Of a stretch of 64,000 nt of DNA, positions 51,785 to 63,155 are shown piece by piece. The notes below the pieces were generated by a model. It saw only the letters and a program-made list of their open reading frames with translations, did no database searches and had not been told where the DNA came from. Source of the stretch: Cricetomys ansorgei (Eukaryota > Chordata > Mammalia > Rodentia > Nesomyidae); the NCBI GenBank assembly GCA_026225945.1, contig JAMJFZ010001815.1, positions 1,296,501 through 1,360,500 of the forward strand. Reading direction: 5' to 3'. Position numbers and translations under genes: made by a program. The first letter of the stretch is position 1. Each line of letters begins with the position of its first letter.

Positions 51785-51998
51785 TTGAGACAGGGTCTCC
51801 CCCGGAACCTGGAGCTCACCCACTCTGTAAGACTAGCTAACCAGTAATCCAGAGATCCTCCTGCCTCTGCCTCCTCAGTGCTGAGATGACAGGTACACAC
51901 AGTCACACCTAGCTTTTTACATGGGTTCAGAGGACCCAAACTCAGATTCTCACGGTTCTGCATCAGGACACCTAACTGACGAGTCATCAGTCCAAGCT
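51785..51998 (-). repeat. B4 SINE
   Basis: B1-like part 'gagacagggtctcccccgg' through 'tgagatgacaggtacacac', then a tRNA-derived tail starting 'ctttttacatgggttcagag'. Reverse orientation. Confidence 0.8.
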
Positions 51999-52779
51999 GA
52001 CAGCTAATGTTTGACAGAGGTTTTCTTGAATGTCAAATAGTTAAAACATAAAAATAGAGATGTGGATTGTGGTATGACAAAATTTTTCTAGGCAAAAAAC
52101 AGCATTCATCCCAGAAAGGGAATCCATTATAGACAAAGTAATACTGCACCAAAGTCCAGCTTGCTGAACTCACAAGTTTTACAGGGGTCTCTAACAGGAG
52201 TGTGAAAATGTTACTTACAGGAACAAAGATAATTCAAAAAGCAGCTCCATCACTAAGAAGCCCACCCTAACATAGATGATAACTCATAAAAGCTGAACCT
52301 GGAAGCTCTTTGCACACAACTTGCAGGCTTGTAACAATTTTGATTTAAGGCCTATTTTTTGGGGGGTGGGGATGACTTTCTTTTAGTGACAGCTTACACA
52401 GAATGTTTTTCACCATCTTTTTGTCCTCCAAACTATTTGTGTCTTTGGATCTCTGGATACAGATGGCACATTGTTGGATTATGCTGTTAAAGATCCACTC
52501 TGCTAAACATGCACTTTAATTAAATTTAATGTAATTACATTGTGGTGATATGGAAGAATTAAATTGTTACAGTGTCAAAGTATACCTTATTTGAAATGTT
52601 TGGGTCCAGAAATTCTTTGATTATAGTATTTGCTGTTATGGATATTTTATAATATTGAATAGAAGTACTTATTGGTAATTGTACTAGTGTTTAAATATGA
52701 AATTTATGTTTTATATATAGCATGAGGTAGGTTCTTATGATGCTTATTTTTTTATTAGTTCCTTTTATGTAAAAGATTT
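51999..52779. other. 5' flank, nothing recognised
   Basis: AT-rich spacer between the B4 and B3 copies. No feature seen. Confidence 0.4.
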
Positions 52780-52993
52780 GTTTATGTCTATTTTATGTGT
52801 GTGAATATTGTGACTACATGCATGTATGTGAGCAATATGCGTGCAGTACCTGTGGAAGCCAGAAGAGGGTCTGGATCTTCTACAGTTGGAGTTACACATG
52901 GTTGTTAGCCTCCGTGGAGAGGGTGGGAACTGAACCCCCATCCTCTGGAAGAGCAGCCAGTTCTCTTAATCACTGAGCCACCTATCCAGCTCC
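52780..52993 (-). repeat. B3-type SINE
   Basis: 'ggaagccagaagagggtct', 'gggaactgaacccccatcct' and 'taatcactgagccacctatc' are the reverse complement of B2/B3. Confidence 0.8.
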
Positions 52994-53235
52994 ATTCTAT
53001 GATGTCTTTTAAAATAATTTTGCTTTTGAGACAATTTTTTATCCCATGAAGCCTGTCAGCACTCAGAATGTTTAGGATGATGGAACACTTCTGAATTTTA
53101 GATTTTTAGAACAGTGAGGTAAAAATATATATTTGTTTTCTATTTAAATTGTGTTAATTGCTCAAATCCTTTATTTCTATTTTCTTTTAAAAATCTTTTA
53201 ACCATACAATTTGATCTTTCTTTACATGCATATGT

Positions 53236-53405
53236 CCATAAATGATTGTGTGTATATGTGTATGTAAGTATATGTGTATGTTTATCCGTGTCTGCCTGTG
53301 TGTTATGTTTGTTTATGTCTGTGCATATATTTATGTGTATGTGTGTGTGTCTATGTGTCTGTGTCTGTGCATTTGTTTGTATGTATGTGTGTGTGTATGT
53401 GTATC
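53236..53405. repeat. Degenerate (TG)n/(TATG)n tract
   Basis: About 170 bp of TG, TATG and TCTG units. It abuts the MaLR LTR start. Confidence 0.9.
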
Positions 53406-54660
53406 TGTGGTGGTTTGAAAAAGAACGGTCCCCATAGGCTTACATATTTGAAAACTTGGTTTTCAGTTGGGAACTACCTTGGAAATATTAGAACCGTGGT
53501 TCTCAACCTGTGGGTTGTGACCTCTTTGGAGGTTAAACGAACCTTTCACAGGGGTCTCCTACCACCTTCTGCATATCAGATATTTATAATATGATTCATA
53601 AAAGTAACAAAGTTACATTTATGGAGTAGCAACAAAATAACTTTATGGCTGGGGGTCTCTGCAACACGAGGAACTTCATTATAGGGTTGTAACTTTAGAA
53701 CGGTTGCCGTTAGAAGTTGTTGCCTTGTTAGGGAAGGGGTGGGTTTTGACACTAGGGTAGGTTTTGAAGTTTCAAAAGCCCACCCCAGGCCCAGCCTTGA
53801 GCTCTTCCTTCCTGTCTGGAACTTATGAATCAGATGTTAGCGACTGCTCCAGCGGTGTGCCTGCCGCCACGCTTCCCCGTAATAATCATGGACCAATCTT
53901 CTGAAGCTGTAAGCCAGCCCTAATCAAATTCTTTCTTTTATGAGTTGCGTTGGCCACGGTGTTTTCTCATAGCAGTAGGACAGTAGCTAAGAGAGAAGAT
54001 GGTACCAGGGACGGGGGTATTGTGACAGGCCTGACCTCTTTATTTGTTGAAGAAATATGGAAGACTTTGGACTAGAAAAGTAGTTGGATGTCTTAATCGG
54101 GCTTAGTAGGCCATCCCAGGAGGAGCTCTGAAGACAGTAACGCTGAGAGCAATGTGGGCTGGGAGCAATATAGCAACTGGCTTGGAAACCATTCTTGTGA
54201 CATTTTGGGAAAGAATGTGGCAGCCTTTTGCCCTTGTGCTAAGAATCTGCCTGAAGCTTAATTGAAGAGCTTTGGATTAATATCTTTGGCGGAGATTTCA
54301 AGACAGCCTAGTACTGATTGTGTTACGTGGTTTTTAGTGATCAGTCTTTGCAGAACTACAGTGAATCGGAGTAAATGGGACAAAAAGAAATACAAAATGT
54401 ACAGTTTGAGGAGAAAAAGTGGTCCAGGAAATATAACGTTGGAGCGAAGTAATGTGCTCAAGGAGAGGAAATGCTTAAAGAAAAGCCCAAGGTAAATGGA
54501 ACAAAGTGAGTGGTGCCCTCAGAGCAAGATCCCACCCAGCTAACCCTACAACCTGAGAAAGGATTATGCTGGAGACACTTCCTGGGCCCAGAAACCAACA
54601 AGTGAAATCTTATGCAAATGCAAGTCATGGAGGGGGCCAGGCCCCAGGCCTAGAAGGCAG
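53406..54660 (+). mobile_element. MaLR retrotransposon: 5' LTR plus internal region (ORR1/MT group)
   Basis: The LTR (53406-53994) begins TGTGGTGGTTTG and ends AGCTAAGAGA. It is split by a nested DNA transposon. The MaLR internal start follows ('gatggtaccagggacggggg', 'ggaagactttggactagaa') and continues through 'aggagctctgaagacagtaa' and 'agatttcaagacagcctagt' to about 54660. No long reading frame remains and no 3' LTR was found. Confidence 0.75.
53494..53707 (-). mobile_element. hAT-Charlie-type element nested in the MaLR LTR
   Basis: Starts CCGTGGTTCTCAACC and runs in the opposite orientation to the 12-kb copies. It is flanked by TATTAGAA and CGTTAGAA (6 of 8 matching), a plausible 8-bp target duplication. 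Removing it restores an LTR of about 375 bp. Confidence 0.7.
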
Positions 54661-54924
54661 CAGAACTCGGCGGTTTAGTAAGGGTCTATTAGATGGTCCC
54701 TTCTGTCTCTCCTTCCAGCTTTGTTGACTGCACACACCTTTTTCTCTTGGACTGGTTCCACATCCAGTCTGCAGCTCTCCTTGGCAGGTTCCCACAGCCA
54801 TCTCCAGAATTTCGGGGTCTCCAACACAGTACATGCTTCACAGTTTCACTCAGTGACTTCTTGGGGCCCTCATAGTTTTTCTTAACTGCAAAGGACAATT
54901 TTACAACGTCTTTACTATGGCAGT
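54661..54924. other. Unassigned, possibly repeat-derived
   Basis: 'ttctcttggactggttccac' and 'ctctccttggcaggttccca' resemble an interspersed rodent repeat I cannot name. No gene evidence. Confidence 0.3.
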
Positions 54925-55460
54925 GAGTGTGTGTGTATGTGAGTGTCTGGGTATGTGTGTATGACTGTCTGTATGTGTGTATGTGTGAGTGTGTCTGCGT
55001 TTATGTGTGTGTCTATGTTTCTGCATGTCTGTGAGTTTGTGTATGCTTGTGTTTCTGTATATATCCATGTGTGTATATGTACACACGTATATACATATGT
55101 ACATGTGTATATATATTTACACATGTACGTATATATCTGGTTGTGTCTACACATCTGTGTACATGTGTTCTTGTTTGTGTCTGTGTGTATTGTGACTTTC
55201 TATGTCTGTATGTGTCTATGTATGTGTGTGTCTTTGTGTTTAAGTGTGTATGCATCTGTGTGTATATGTGTCAGTGTGTGCATGTGTGTTTGTGTGTGCA
55301 TATGTGTCAGTGTGAATAGTTGTGTCTCTGTATGTAGGTGTGTTTCTGTGTGACTTTGTGTATCTATGCATGTGTGTGTGTGTCTGTGTGCATCTGTGTG
55401 TATGTTTGTGTGTCCATGTAGGTGTGTGTGAGTGTCTGTATGTGTGTCTGTGTATGTGAG
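54925..55460. repeat. Degenerate TG-rich array (about 535 bp)
   Basis: TG, TATG, TCTG and TTTG units with a central TACACACG/TATATA island at 55080-55135. Cys/Val-rich and His/Thr-rich open frames here are artefacts. Confidence 0.9.
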
Positions 55461-55591
55461 TTTATACCCAAAAGCAGGATATATGCACTCTCAGGCTTTT
55501 ACCTCATAGGAAACTTTTATATTAGTCTTATGTACAACCGGGTTGTGAGTGTGATCAAGATACAGTTTACTATAGACAAACCAAATGCTGT

Positions 55592-56045
55592 TCAGCCTGT
55601 TGGCCCTTATGGCCGGGCAAGGGGCCTGTGGTCCAAACTCAAACCAAGCTGGAGTTTAGAGACCTGTCTTGGCACCTCTAGTTCCGCATAACAATGACTA
55701 AGCATAGTCTATTCTGGTGGTGACTCTGCCTAGTTACTGCTACGTATGAAAATCTTACTGGCTCTCCCCCCCTCACTCCACTTTACCTTACACCCTACAT
55801 CACCTCTCCTCATCTCTTAGACCCTCCCATTTACCCTCAGCCTATAAAAAGGTGGCCTGTAATAATAAAAGTGAGTATCTGCTTTGACAGTTCTCCGGGC
55901 TCGTGTGTGTCTTTTCTCCTGGTCGGGGAGTGGTCGGGCCATCAATACTCACCATCCTGCTCAGACCCAAGGGGGACAGGCTGGTCCCACTCTCCCACTC
56001 AACGACTTGTACTGTCTTGTACTGTCAGAACGCCCGACATCAGCC
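55592..56045 (+). mobile_element. Solo LTR of a class II (ERVK-type) endogenous retrovirus with 6-bp target duplication
   Basis: The LTR (55598-56039, 442 bp) starts TGTTGGCCC and ends CGCCCGACA, with imperfect inverted ends. It is flanked by identical TCAGCC at 55592-55597 and 56040-56045. It has a TATA box (55843-55850) and an AATAAA signal (55864-55869), giving a U3-R-U5 layout with a very short R. No internal retroviral sequence follows, so it is a solo LTR. The 6-bp duplication indicates class II. The subfamily is not identified. Confidence 0.8.
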
Positions 56046-56769
56046 TTAATCAAAGAAGCCCCTATTCAGTGAACGCAGGTGAATGTGTCAACTCAGACTT
56101 GCATAAGACGTGAGAATAAGTGACCTATGAGTGGTCAGCACTGAAGAAGAACTTTATAACAATCCTTCAAGGTTCAGCAAACACTAAGGAGGCAGAGGCC
56201 AGGGACACAGACCTGAAAGATAAGAGAAGGTCTCTAGATTGCCAGCTTCTGGGCAAGATCCGGCCTTTGCAATAAAGAACTAACAGCCACTTCGGCTGCC
56301 TTCACTTGGCCTGCACAAGTAGACCAATACCAACAGTAGAGGTAGATGGAGGTGTGGCTCAGGTGGCTTACTCCTCGCTGTTAAACTATTTACTACTGAT
56401 AGCTTCAAGGAGAAAGGGAAGCATTGCCTTCAGTTCTGTACTCACCAAGTTTCAGTTGATGGTTCCAACCCAATGCTCACACAGATGTCCTTGGTTAAAG
56501 TAAATGAGTCACAAACAAAACCAAAGTCATAAGTCTGGGACAGTGATCAGTACAATCAGGTTTAGGATTATCTGCGGGGGCAGGAGGAAGATAAGAAAGA
56601 ACACGTGGGGGAGTGTAGCCAGAATACATTTAAATATATGCCTGAAATTGTTAAGAAACAAAGGAAATTAATATGAAAGTGAAAACATGAATTATATGTA
56701 TGTATTATGATATCATAATAAAACCCACTATTCTGTATAATTAATATATGCATATAAAACTTTAAGTAT
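56046..56769. other. 5' flank, nothing firmly recognised
   Basis: No gene or named repeat seen. Confidence 0.35.
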
Positions 56770-56895
56770 ACAAAAATTTTCATAATAGCTTTATAGCGTA
56801 CCTGAACTAGGAATTGTCTAGATTTCCGTCAACAGACAAACGTATAAATAAACAGCATCACCAATTCTACAATAACATGGTAGTCAACAATGAAA
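56770..56895 (+). mobile_element. Small ancient L1 fragment
   Basis: 'ccgtcaacagacaaacgtat' and 'catggtagtcaacaatgaaa' correspond to the 3' part of L1 ORF2. It is cut off by an ID SINE. Confidence 0.45.
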
Positions 56896-56985
56896 AAGAT
56901 CGGGCTGAGGGTAGAGTGTTTGCTTAGCAAACACAGGAGCTTGGATTCAGAGCCCGTCATCATCAAGAAGAAGAAAAGAATAGTA
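56896..56985 (+). repeat. ID SINE
   Basis: 'gatcgggctgagggtagagt', 'gtttgcttagcaaacacag' and 'gattcagagcccgtcatca', followed by an (AAG)n tail. Confidence 0.8.
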
Positions 56986-57088
56986 AATGAAACAATTTGG
57001 GTAAAATTCCAGGGATTTTTATAGGGAATAAATCCCAACCTTAAGGGTTTACTTATAATTTAATTTCCATTGCACTGTCTTTCTTATA

Positions 57089-57659
57089 GATTTATTTATT
57101 TTTATGTGTATGAGTGTTTTGCCTGTGATGAAACACCATGGCCAAAAGCAACTTGGGAAGAAAGGGTCTATTTGGTTCACATATCCTGAATCACAGTCCC
57201 AGGAGGAAAATCAAAATAGGTGCTCAAACTTGGCAGGAACCTGGAGGCAGGAGCTGATACAGAAGCCATGATGGAATGCTACAGTTACTGGCTTGCTTCT
57301 CATGGCTTGCTCAGTCTGCTTTATTATAGAAACCAGTGATGCCATCCACAGTGGGCTGGGTCCTCCCATATCAATCCGTAATCAAGAAAATGTACTATAG
57401 GCTTGCCTACAGAACTTGGAGGCGTTTTCTTAATTGAAGTTCCCTCCTTTCAGATGACTATTGCTTATGTCAAGTTGACATAAAACTAAATGTGTACCAG
57501 TTGCATACCTGGTGCCCACAGAGGTCAGAATAGGGTCTCAGATTCTCTAGAACTGGAGTTATAGATGTTTGTGAGCCAGCATGGGAATGCTGGGAATTCA
57601 ACTCATACCCTCTGCAAGAGCAACAACTGCTTCTAAGTGCTGAGTCAACTCTCCAGTCC
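57089..57659 (-). repeat. B2/B3-type SINE split by a MaLR LTR
   Basis: The left piece (57089-57125, 'tttatttatttttatgtg' to 'gagtgttttgcctg') and right piece (57491-57659, 'gcatacctggtgcccacag' to 'tgctgagtcaactctccagt') rejoin into one reverse-oriented SINE once the inserted LTR is removed. Confidence 0.85.
57126..57490 (-). mobile_element. MaLR solo LTR inserted in the SINE
   Basis: A reverse-complement copy of the family at 16905: it contains 'tgatgaaacaccatggccaa', 'gcaggaacctggaggcagga' and the terminal TGTCAAGTTGACATAAAACT. Confidence 0.8.
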
Positions 57660-58109
57660 ATTCCATTACATATTTCAATGATAAAACTTTAGATACGCAG
57701 CAGATATCAGGGCATGAAGTGAGAGGAGAGAGATGGATATCGTTCAGAGGCAACATGGGTAATACGTGGGTGAAATAGTCCTTTATCTCAATTCTGTTGG
57801 TAAGTGTGCAAATCTTCATATGTGACAACGTGGCAGATAAGTGTATACATATGTACAAATAAGTACATAAGGGAATGCAGAAGAACTGATGAGGTTAGTG
57901 GGTTATGCTAGTATACACGAATAAAAACACGTACAGAAGGGTAAGTCCGAGTAGGGTTATCAGCTGGACCAGTGTCATTGTCCTGATTTTGAGATTGTGA
58001 GACTATAGTGTGTACCTTGGTTTCTCCAGATATGATCAGAGGAGTAAAGGAGGAAAAATGAGGACCTTAATGAATGATTCCCTATAATGGCATGTGAATC
58101 TAAAATTTG
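57660..58109. other. 5' flank, nothing recognised
   Basis: No repeat or gene recognised. Confidence 0.4.
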
Positions 58110-58745
58110 TCCTAATAAAAATTTTTAATGGAAATATTTGAATATTTGAAGAGACATTTCAGCAAGGACTTGAGAATGAACCCATGAAAATGTGCTCTCT
58201 GCAGTGCATCCTTTGAGTAATACAAATGGCTGCCTCACTGAAGTACCATTCCGTGGTACTGATGGGGATATAATTCCAAAAAGGCAAACAACAAAAAATG
58301 GGGGCCAGGGCACGTAGAAAATGTGGTTTTCACACAATGATGGCAGGAATGCAAAGTGAGACAACCACCTCTGAGAAATAGTTGGGCATGATTTTAAAAG
58401 CTCTGAAGGTCATAACACACAATGTGGTCAACCTCACATTGGGCTCAAAGGAAATGGGAGCAGGCATCTACACAGAGACAAATATGTAAATGCTTGACAT
58501 TATCCAGAATAGCCTAAAAGTAGAAACAACGTAAATGCCTATAAAGTGATAAATGAATGAACAGCACTGGCCGTAAGTATATAATGGGATACTATGAAAT
58601 AATAAAAACAATGGCCAATGGATACTTTCTGTGGCACAGAGAAGCCATGAAAACACGGATGGTGAAGACAAATCATAGTCAAAAAGCTGCAGAGCAAACA
58701 CATGTCTGGAAGGACAGATTTAGGAGGTGCAATCATATGAGGCTC
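58110..58745 (+). mobile_element. Ancient L1 fragment (ORF2 3' end and 3' UTR)
   Basis: 'ataatgggatactatgaaat' and 'gatggcaggaatgcaaagtg' and neighbouring blocks follow the 3' end of mammalian L1 ORF2. Heavily mutated. Confidence 0.6.
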
Positions 58746-58918
58746 CGACATTTTACGAACTACATTGCAGTAAGTGTCAGGACTGTGCTGCTGTCTGTGT
58801 TCTGGTGTAGTGGGCAGTGCTGAGCAGAGCTCAAGGTGAGTTCTCAGTGCAACAGATGCCTCAGCCACCACTGGTTAATAGTCTGAGTGCATGAATCTGC
58901 TAAGGCTTTAGAAGTGCA

Positions 58919-59527
58919 TAGTGTGTGTGTGTGTGTGTGTGTGTGGTGTAGTGTGTGTGTCTGTGTGTATGTGTGTGTGTATGTGTGTGTGTATGTGTGT
59001 GTGTGTGTGTGTATGTGTGGTGTAGTATGTGTGTGTGCATGTGTGTGTGTGTGTATGTGTGTTTGTGTGTGTGTATGTGTGTGTGTGTATGTGTGTGTGT
59101 GTGTGTGTGTGTGGTGTAGTGTGTGTGTCTGTGTGTATGTGTGTGTGTATGTGTGTGTGTATGTGTGTGTGTGTGTGTGTATGTGTGGTGTAGTATGTGT
59201 GTGTGCATGTGTGTGTGTGTGTATGTGTGTTTGTGTGTGTGTATGTGTGTGTGTGTATGTGTGTGTATGTGTGTATGTGTGTGTGTATGTGTGGTGTAGT
59301 GTGTGTGTGTGTCTGTGTGTGTGTGCATGTGTGTGTGTCTGTGTGTGTATATGTGTCTGTGTGTGTGTGTGTGTCTGTGTGTGTCTGTGTGTGTGCGTGT
59401 GTGTGTGTGTGTGTGTATGTGTGTGTGTGGTGTAGTGTGTGTGTGTGCGTGTGTGTGTCTGTGTGTGTGTGTGCGTGTGTGTGTGTCTGTGTGTGTGTGT
59501 GTGGTGTAGTGTGTGTGTGTGTGTGTA
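58919..59527. repeat. Long (TG)n array with higher-order structure
   Basis: About 610 bp of GT with TATG, TCTG, GCATG and GGTGTAG variants. GGTGTAG occurs at 58945, 59019, 59113, 59187, 59293, 59429 and 59503, with spacing 74, 94, 74, 106, 136 and 74. A segment of at least 148 bp repeats at a 168-bp offset. The 238- and 228-codon His/Thr frames on minus are artefacts. Confidence 0.95.
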
Positions 59528-61079
59528 TTTTGAATGTGATGCGGTGTTAATACAGAACACATGATGGCGCTGTGAGCATTTGCCACTCAGCTCTTCCCCT
59601 TGTCATCTGTAGAAGTTTTCACAGCAACAAAATCTGTGTGGGAAAGAACCTAACAGGTGTTACTTGCACTAACATTAATTTGGGAAAGCTTGTAAACCAA
59701 CTGCATTTAAGATAAAAATTTTTCCTTACTAAATGTGCTCCAGTGCGTGGGTCTTCTCGGTTCCGAGAAAGAGCCACTCGTGATTTCTACAAAACGTTTG
59801 ACAGCGTGAGAGATGTGTGCAGGAGTGCTATGACTTCAGTCTAGCAAGTTGGCGTTGTTGCTGTTGTCTCCAGATGGGAGTCTAGATAAACCACAGAACA
59901 AAAGTTAAGCCACGCGGTAACAGCAAATACCGTGGAGGCTCATAGCGTAACGTATCTAAACCTTCTAACTGATTTTAAGTTTTGGCTTGGGGGTTCCAAT
60001 TTATATTACTTAATTTAAGGTAAAAATGATAATGTTATGGGGAACCTGATGAGAAAAGTCCCCGAGGTGCCTAAGTGATATGGAGTCTTTCTTTACCTAC
60101 TGGGGCTGTCCCAGGCAGCCTAGTGGGAAGCAGCCTCCGTGTCCAGGGTGAGTGTTTAAAGGCAAAAACTGAAGTGTGGTATGTACAGAGAGGCATCTGT
60201 GAACATATGAAGCCAGCAAGCATCGTTTACAGAAGTGGAGAGAGAACAGTTCGGTGGCCAGCGTTTCTCATAGCCTTGAGGTAAGGAACACATTGTATAT
60301 GAATTCACGGCTGGTCTAGAGATCAGTTTACTCTAGGAATTTATGGCTGGTCTTCGTGACCAGAGGCCAGTTTACCCAAGTTAGTTTTAGCAATTAGAGC
60401 ATTCTTAGGTATGCTTTTGTGAGATGGCATCACTACAGTTCAGTAACCTAGTATGATAACAGACACAAGTATTTTGACAATTATTTAAATGCTTTTTTCC
60501 CTTAAAAATCATAGCAGAATCAATAAATTTACATTGTAACTGGTTATAGTCTAAAGAAAAAGGTGAGAGTTAGCCCAAGGTATGTGCTTGCTATTTACTG
60601 TTTTGGCTAAATATGCAGAAAGTTTCTTACATAAACCATTTCTAGCCTTCTTACAAAAATGGATTTTCTTGGTGCTTTTATAGTAAAAGATTATTTGTTA
60701 TTTTCTTTTTCAGTTAAAATATAAGCATAAAATAGACTTTGATAGTTACTAAGAATATTGGTTTCTCTTTATGTATATGTGAAATTATTTTTTATTGTAT
60801 TATGCAACTGTTACTTTAAGGAGAGAAGGCTTTTCCTTGTCAAAAGTAGATAACATTTTTCTTGACTCTCTTTGAGCGCTCTCTCCATTAAATTTAAATT
60901 AGGCTTTTGTAAAAAGACTAGTTACTTATGCATGTGCCTTTTATTGATTGTGTAAGATTTCATTCATGGAGAACATAGTTTTCTATGAGATATAATGGAT
61001 GAGATGTCAAATGAATGAAATAAATGGTTGCTGAAACAGATTAGGCAGAGAGATGCCCGAACACAATATGGCATTGATT
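59528..61079. other. 5' flank, nothing recognised
   Basis: AT-rich, with no recognised repeat, exon or RNA gene. Confidence 0.4.
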
Positions 61080-61872
61080 AGGATTTTCAGGCAAGTTCTA
61101 AGTTTACAGGAAAACAAAAGACTGAAAGCATAGAAATTGCCATATTCTCTGTGCCCCACCCACTTATCACTTCCCTGTGTTCAATGTCTCCCACCTGAGC
61201 GATATATTTCTTGTAACTGAAGAAACTGAACTGATTTATTATCATCTACAACTCACAGCAATGCTAACATTCATTCTTGGTGTGTTGTGCATTTTTGTGT
61301 CTAGAAACATGTTTAGTGATGCCTCTTGGCCCATACAGATTAGTTCAATGGTCTGGATGTCCTAGATGTACAACCTACTTGTTCACTCCTTCTCTCTAGC
61401 CACTGTTTAGACCTGATGTCTTTATTGTTGCCATAGTTTTACCTACAGAATATCAAATAGTTGCCATCATCACACATAGACTGTTGCACTGGCTGCTACT
61501 ACTTAGCAATATGTATTTAACCTCCTCTGTGTTTTTCATGGCTTGAGAACTCATCTCATCACACCATGTTGATCACGTACTTTATACTGGGTCACAAAGT
61601 TGGAAAACATTGAGCTTCTGAATCTCTTGTCCTTCAATATTGAATTTTCTCTTCTGGGTCTCGTTTGCCTCTCCATACAAACTTTAGACTCTGTAAATAT
61701 TCACAAAAACACCCATGGGTTTTGTTCGTTTGTTTTTGAGATTGCAATTTAGTTACAATATTTCTCCCTCCTCTTTCTTTTTTCCATACCCTCTCATATT
61801 CCCCTCCCTGCTCTCCTTCAAATTCATAGCCAAAGTTTTTCAATGTTTATTATATGTATATGCGTATTTGTG

Positions 61873-61873
<1 letters not shown>

Positions 61874-61900
<27 letters not shown>
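61874..61900. repeat. (TA)n microsatellite
   Basis: About 12 TA units. Confidence 0.9.
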
Positions 61901-61904
<4 letters not shown>

Positions 61905-62479
61905 TCCTAACTGTAACTTGTTGAATCCATATAAGGTTGCCCATATGTATGTCTTCAGGGCTGACTATATTTGATTGTTATCTCATTAAATTTATAGATA
62001 AACCAGGTAGCAACTGACATCTTAGTGATACTGAGACTTCTTGTCTGTGAGCATGGAATTCTCCTCATTTGTTAATTTCCTCTTTCATTTCGTTTTCACA
62101 TTTAGTATTTTTTTCTTATATGTATTTGTAAATTAATATGTATTTTGGTTTATTAGATGAGAATATAAATGCTATTAAGTTTTAAATGTAAGTTTTACCT
62201 CTTCATTGTTGATATAGGAATGCTATAAACTTTCGGATGTTAACCCTGTATCCTTACACTTTTCTGTCATTGATTGTTAGTGTGAAGAGCTTTCTTGGCA
62301 AACTTTCGAATTATTTTACAAATATGAGCAGACCCTCTGGAATCAAGGAGAGTTTGATTTGTGTCCTCCTGGTCTGTATATTACTTACTAACTTTTCTTG
62401 CTGTATCATCTGAGACTTTTAGCATGATACTAAAATATAATAGTGAAATGCAGTTACTTGCCATTGATAAATTACATGA

Positions 62480-62960
62480 AATTTGGCTTAGAGCGACTTC
62501 ATTTTTTTTGAAGTTGTATGTAATGAACTATGACCTAATTTAGGTACAAATAAGATACGACCTAACTTAATCTTATAGCAAATAGCTGTGCCTCAGCCAA
62601 TCACAGGAGTTAAGCCTCAACTAATTGGAGATTGAAGACCGGTCAGAATCTGCTAATGTAATGGAAATGTTCCCTGACACCATTTCCAAATAAAGAAAGT
62701 GACTAGCTATAATCCATGAGTTTGTTTCTATATCTCTGCATACTGTTGGCTGGACCTCTCTGGATGTTTATTGAGTACTGTATGATTCATGAATCAATCT
62801 TTGATCAAATTAACTCTGCTAAGTACAATTTGCCTACAGTTTCTACTTTAGCACAGCGCTCCTGATCTTAAATAGACATCGTGGAGTTTCTGACCGCTGA
62901 GTTTAGTACTAACTAGACAACAGCCGTAGCTGTTCTGTAGAAGATTGCCTCTATTTCCAG
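62480..62960 (+). mobile_element. Possible LTR-like insertion interrupting the L1
   Basis: This interval does not read as L1, while both flanks do. It has 'cctcagccaatcacaggag' and an AATAAAG signal ('ccaaataaagaaagtgact'), a layout common in gammaretroviral-type LTRs. Boundaries, target duplication and family are not established. Confidence 0.35.
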
Positions 62961-62999
62961 TTTACGGAGTGCTTTGTTTTGTTTTGTTAGGTGTGGTTT

Positions 63000-63155
63000 G
63001 GTTTTTGGTTTTTCAAGACAGGGTCTCTCTGTTGTAACTCTAGCTGTCCCGGAACTCACTCTCTAGTCCAGGCTGGCCTCAAACTCACAGACATCCACCT
63101 GCCTCTGCCTCCTGAGTGCTGGGATTAAAGGCGTGTGCCACCGTACTCTGGCAAG
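63000..63155 (-). repeat. B1 SINE
   Basis: 'tcaagacagggtctctctgt', 'gtccaggctggcctcaaact' and 'gggattaaaggcgtgtgcca' are close to consensus in reverse orientation, so it is younger than the L1 it sits in. Confidence 0.92.

Noticed and set aside
54901..55353. Cys/Val-rich 136-codon plus-strand frame and His/Thr-rich minus-strand frames
   Set aside because: Produced by the degenerate TG-rich array.
58919..59527. CRISPR array or coding minisatellite
   Set aside because: Repeats are dinucleotide-based without unique spacers, and the setting is a mammalian genome.
58844..59586. Open frames of 238, 228, 182 and 117 codons rich in His-Thr or Cys-Val
   Set aside because: They are translations of the (TG)n array in several frames at once. 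There is no codon structure or homology.
61177..61365. 62-codon plus-strand frame starting MFNVSHLSD
   Set aside because: It lies in antisense L1 sequence with no support as a gene.
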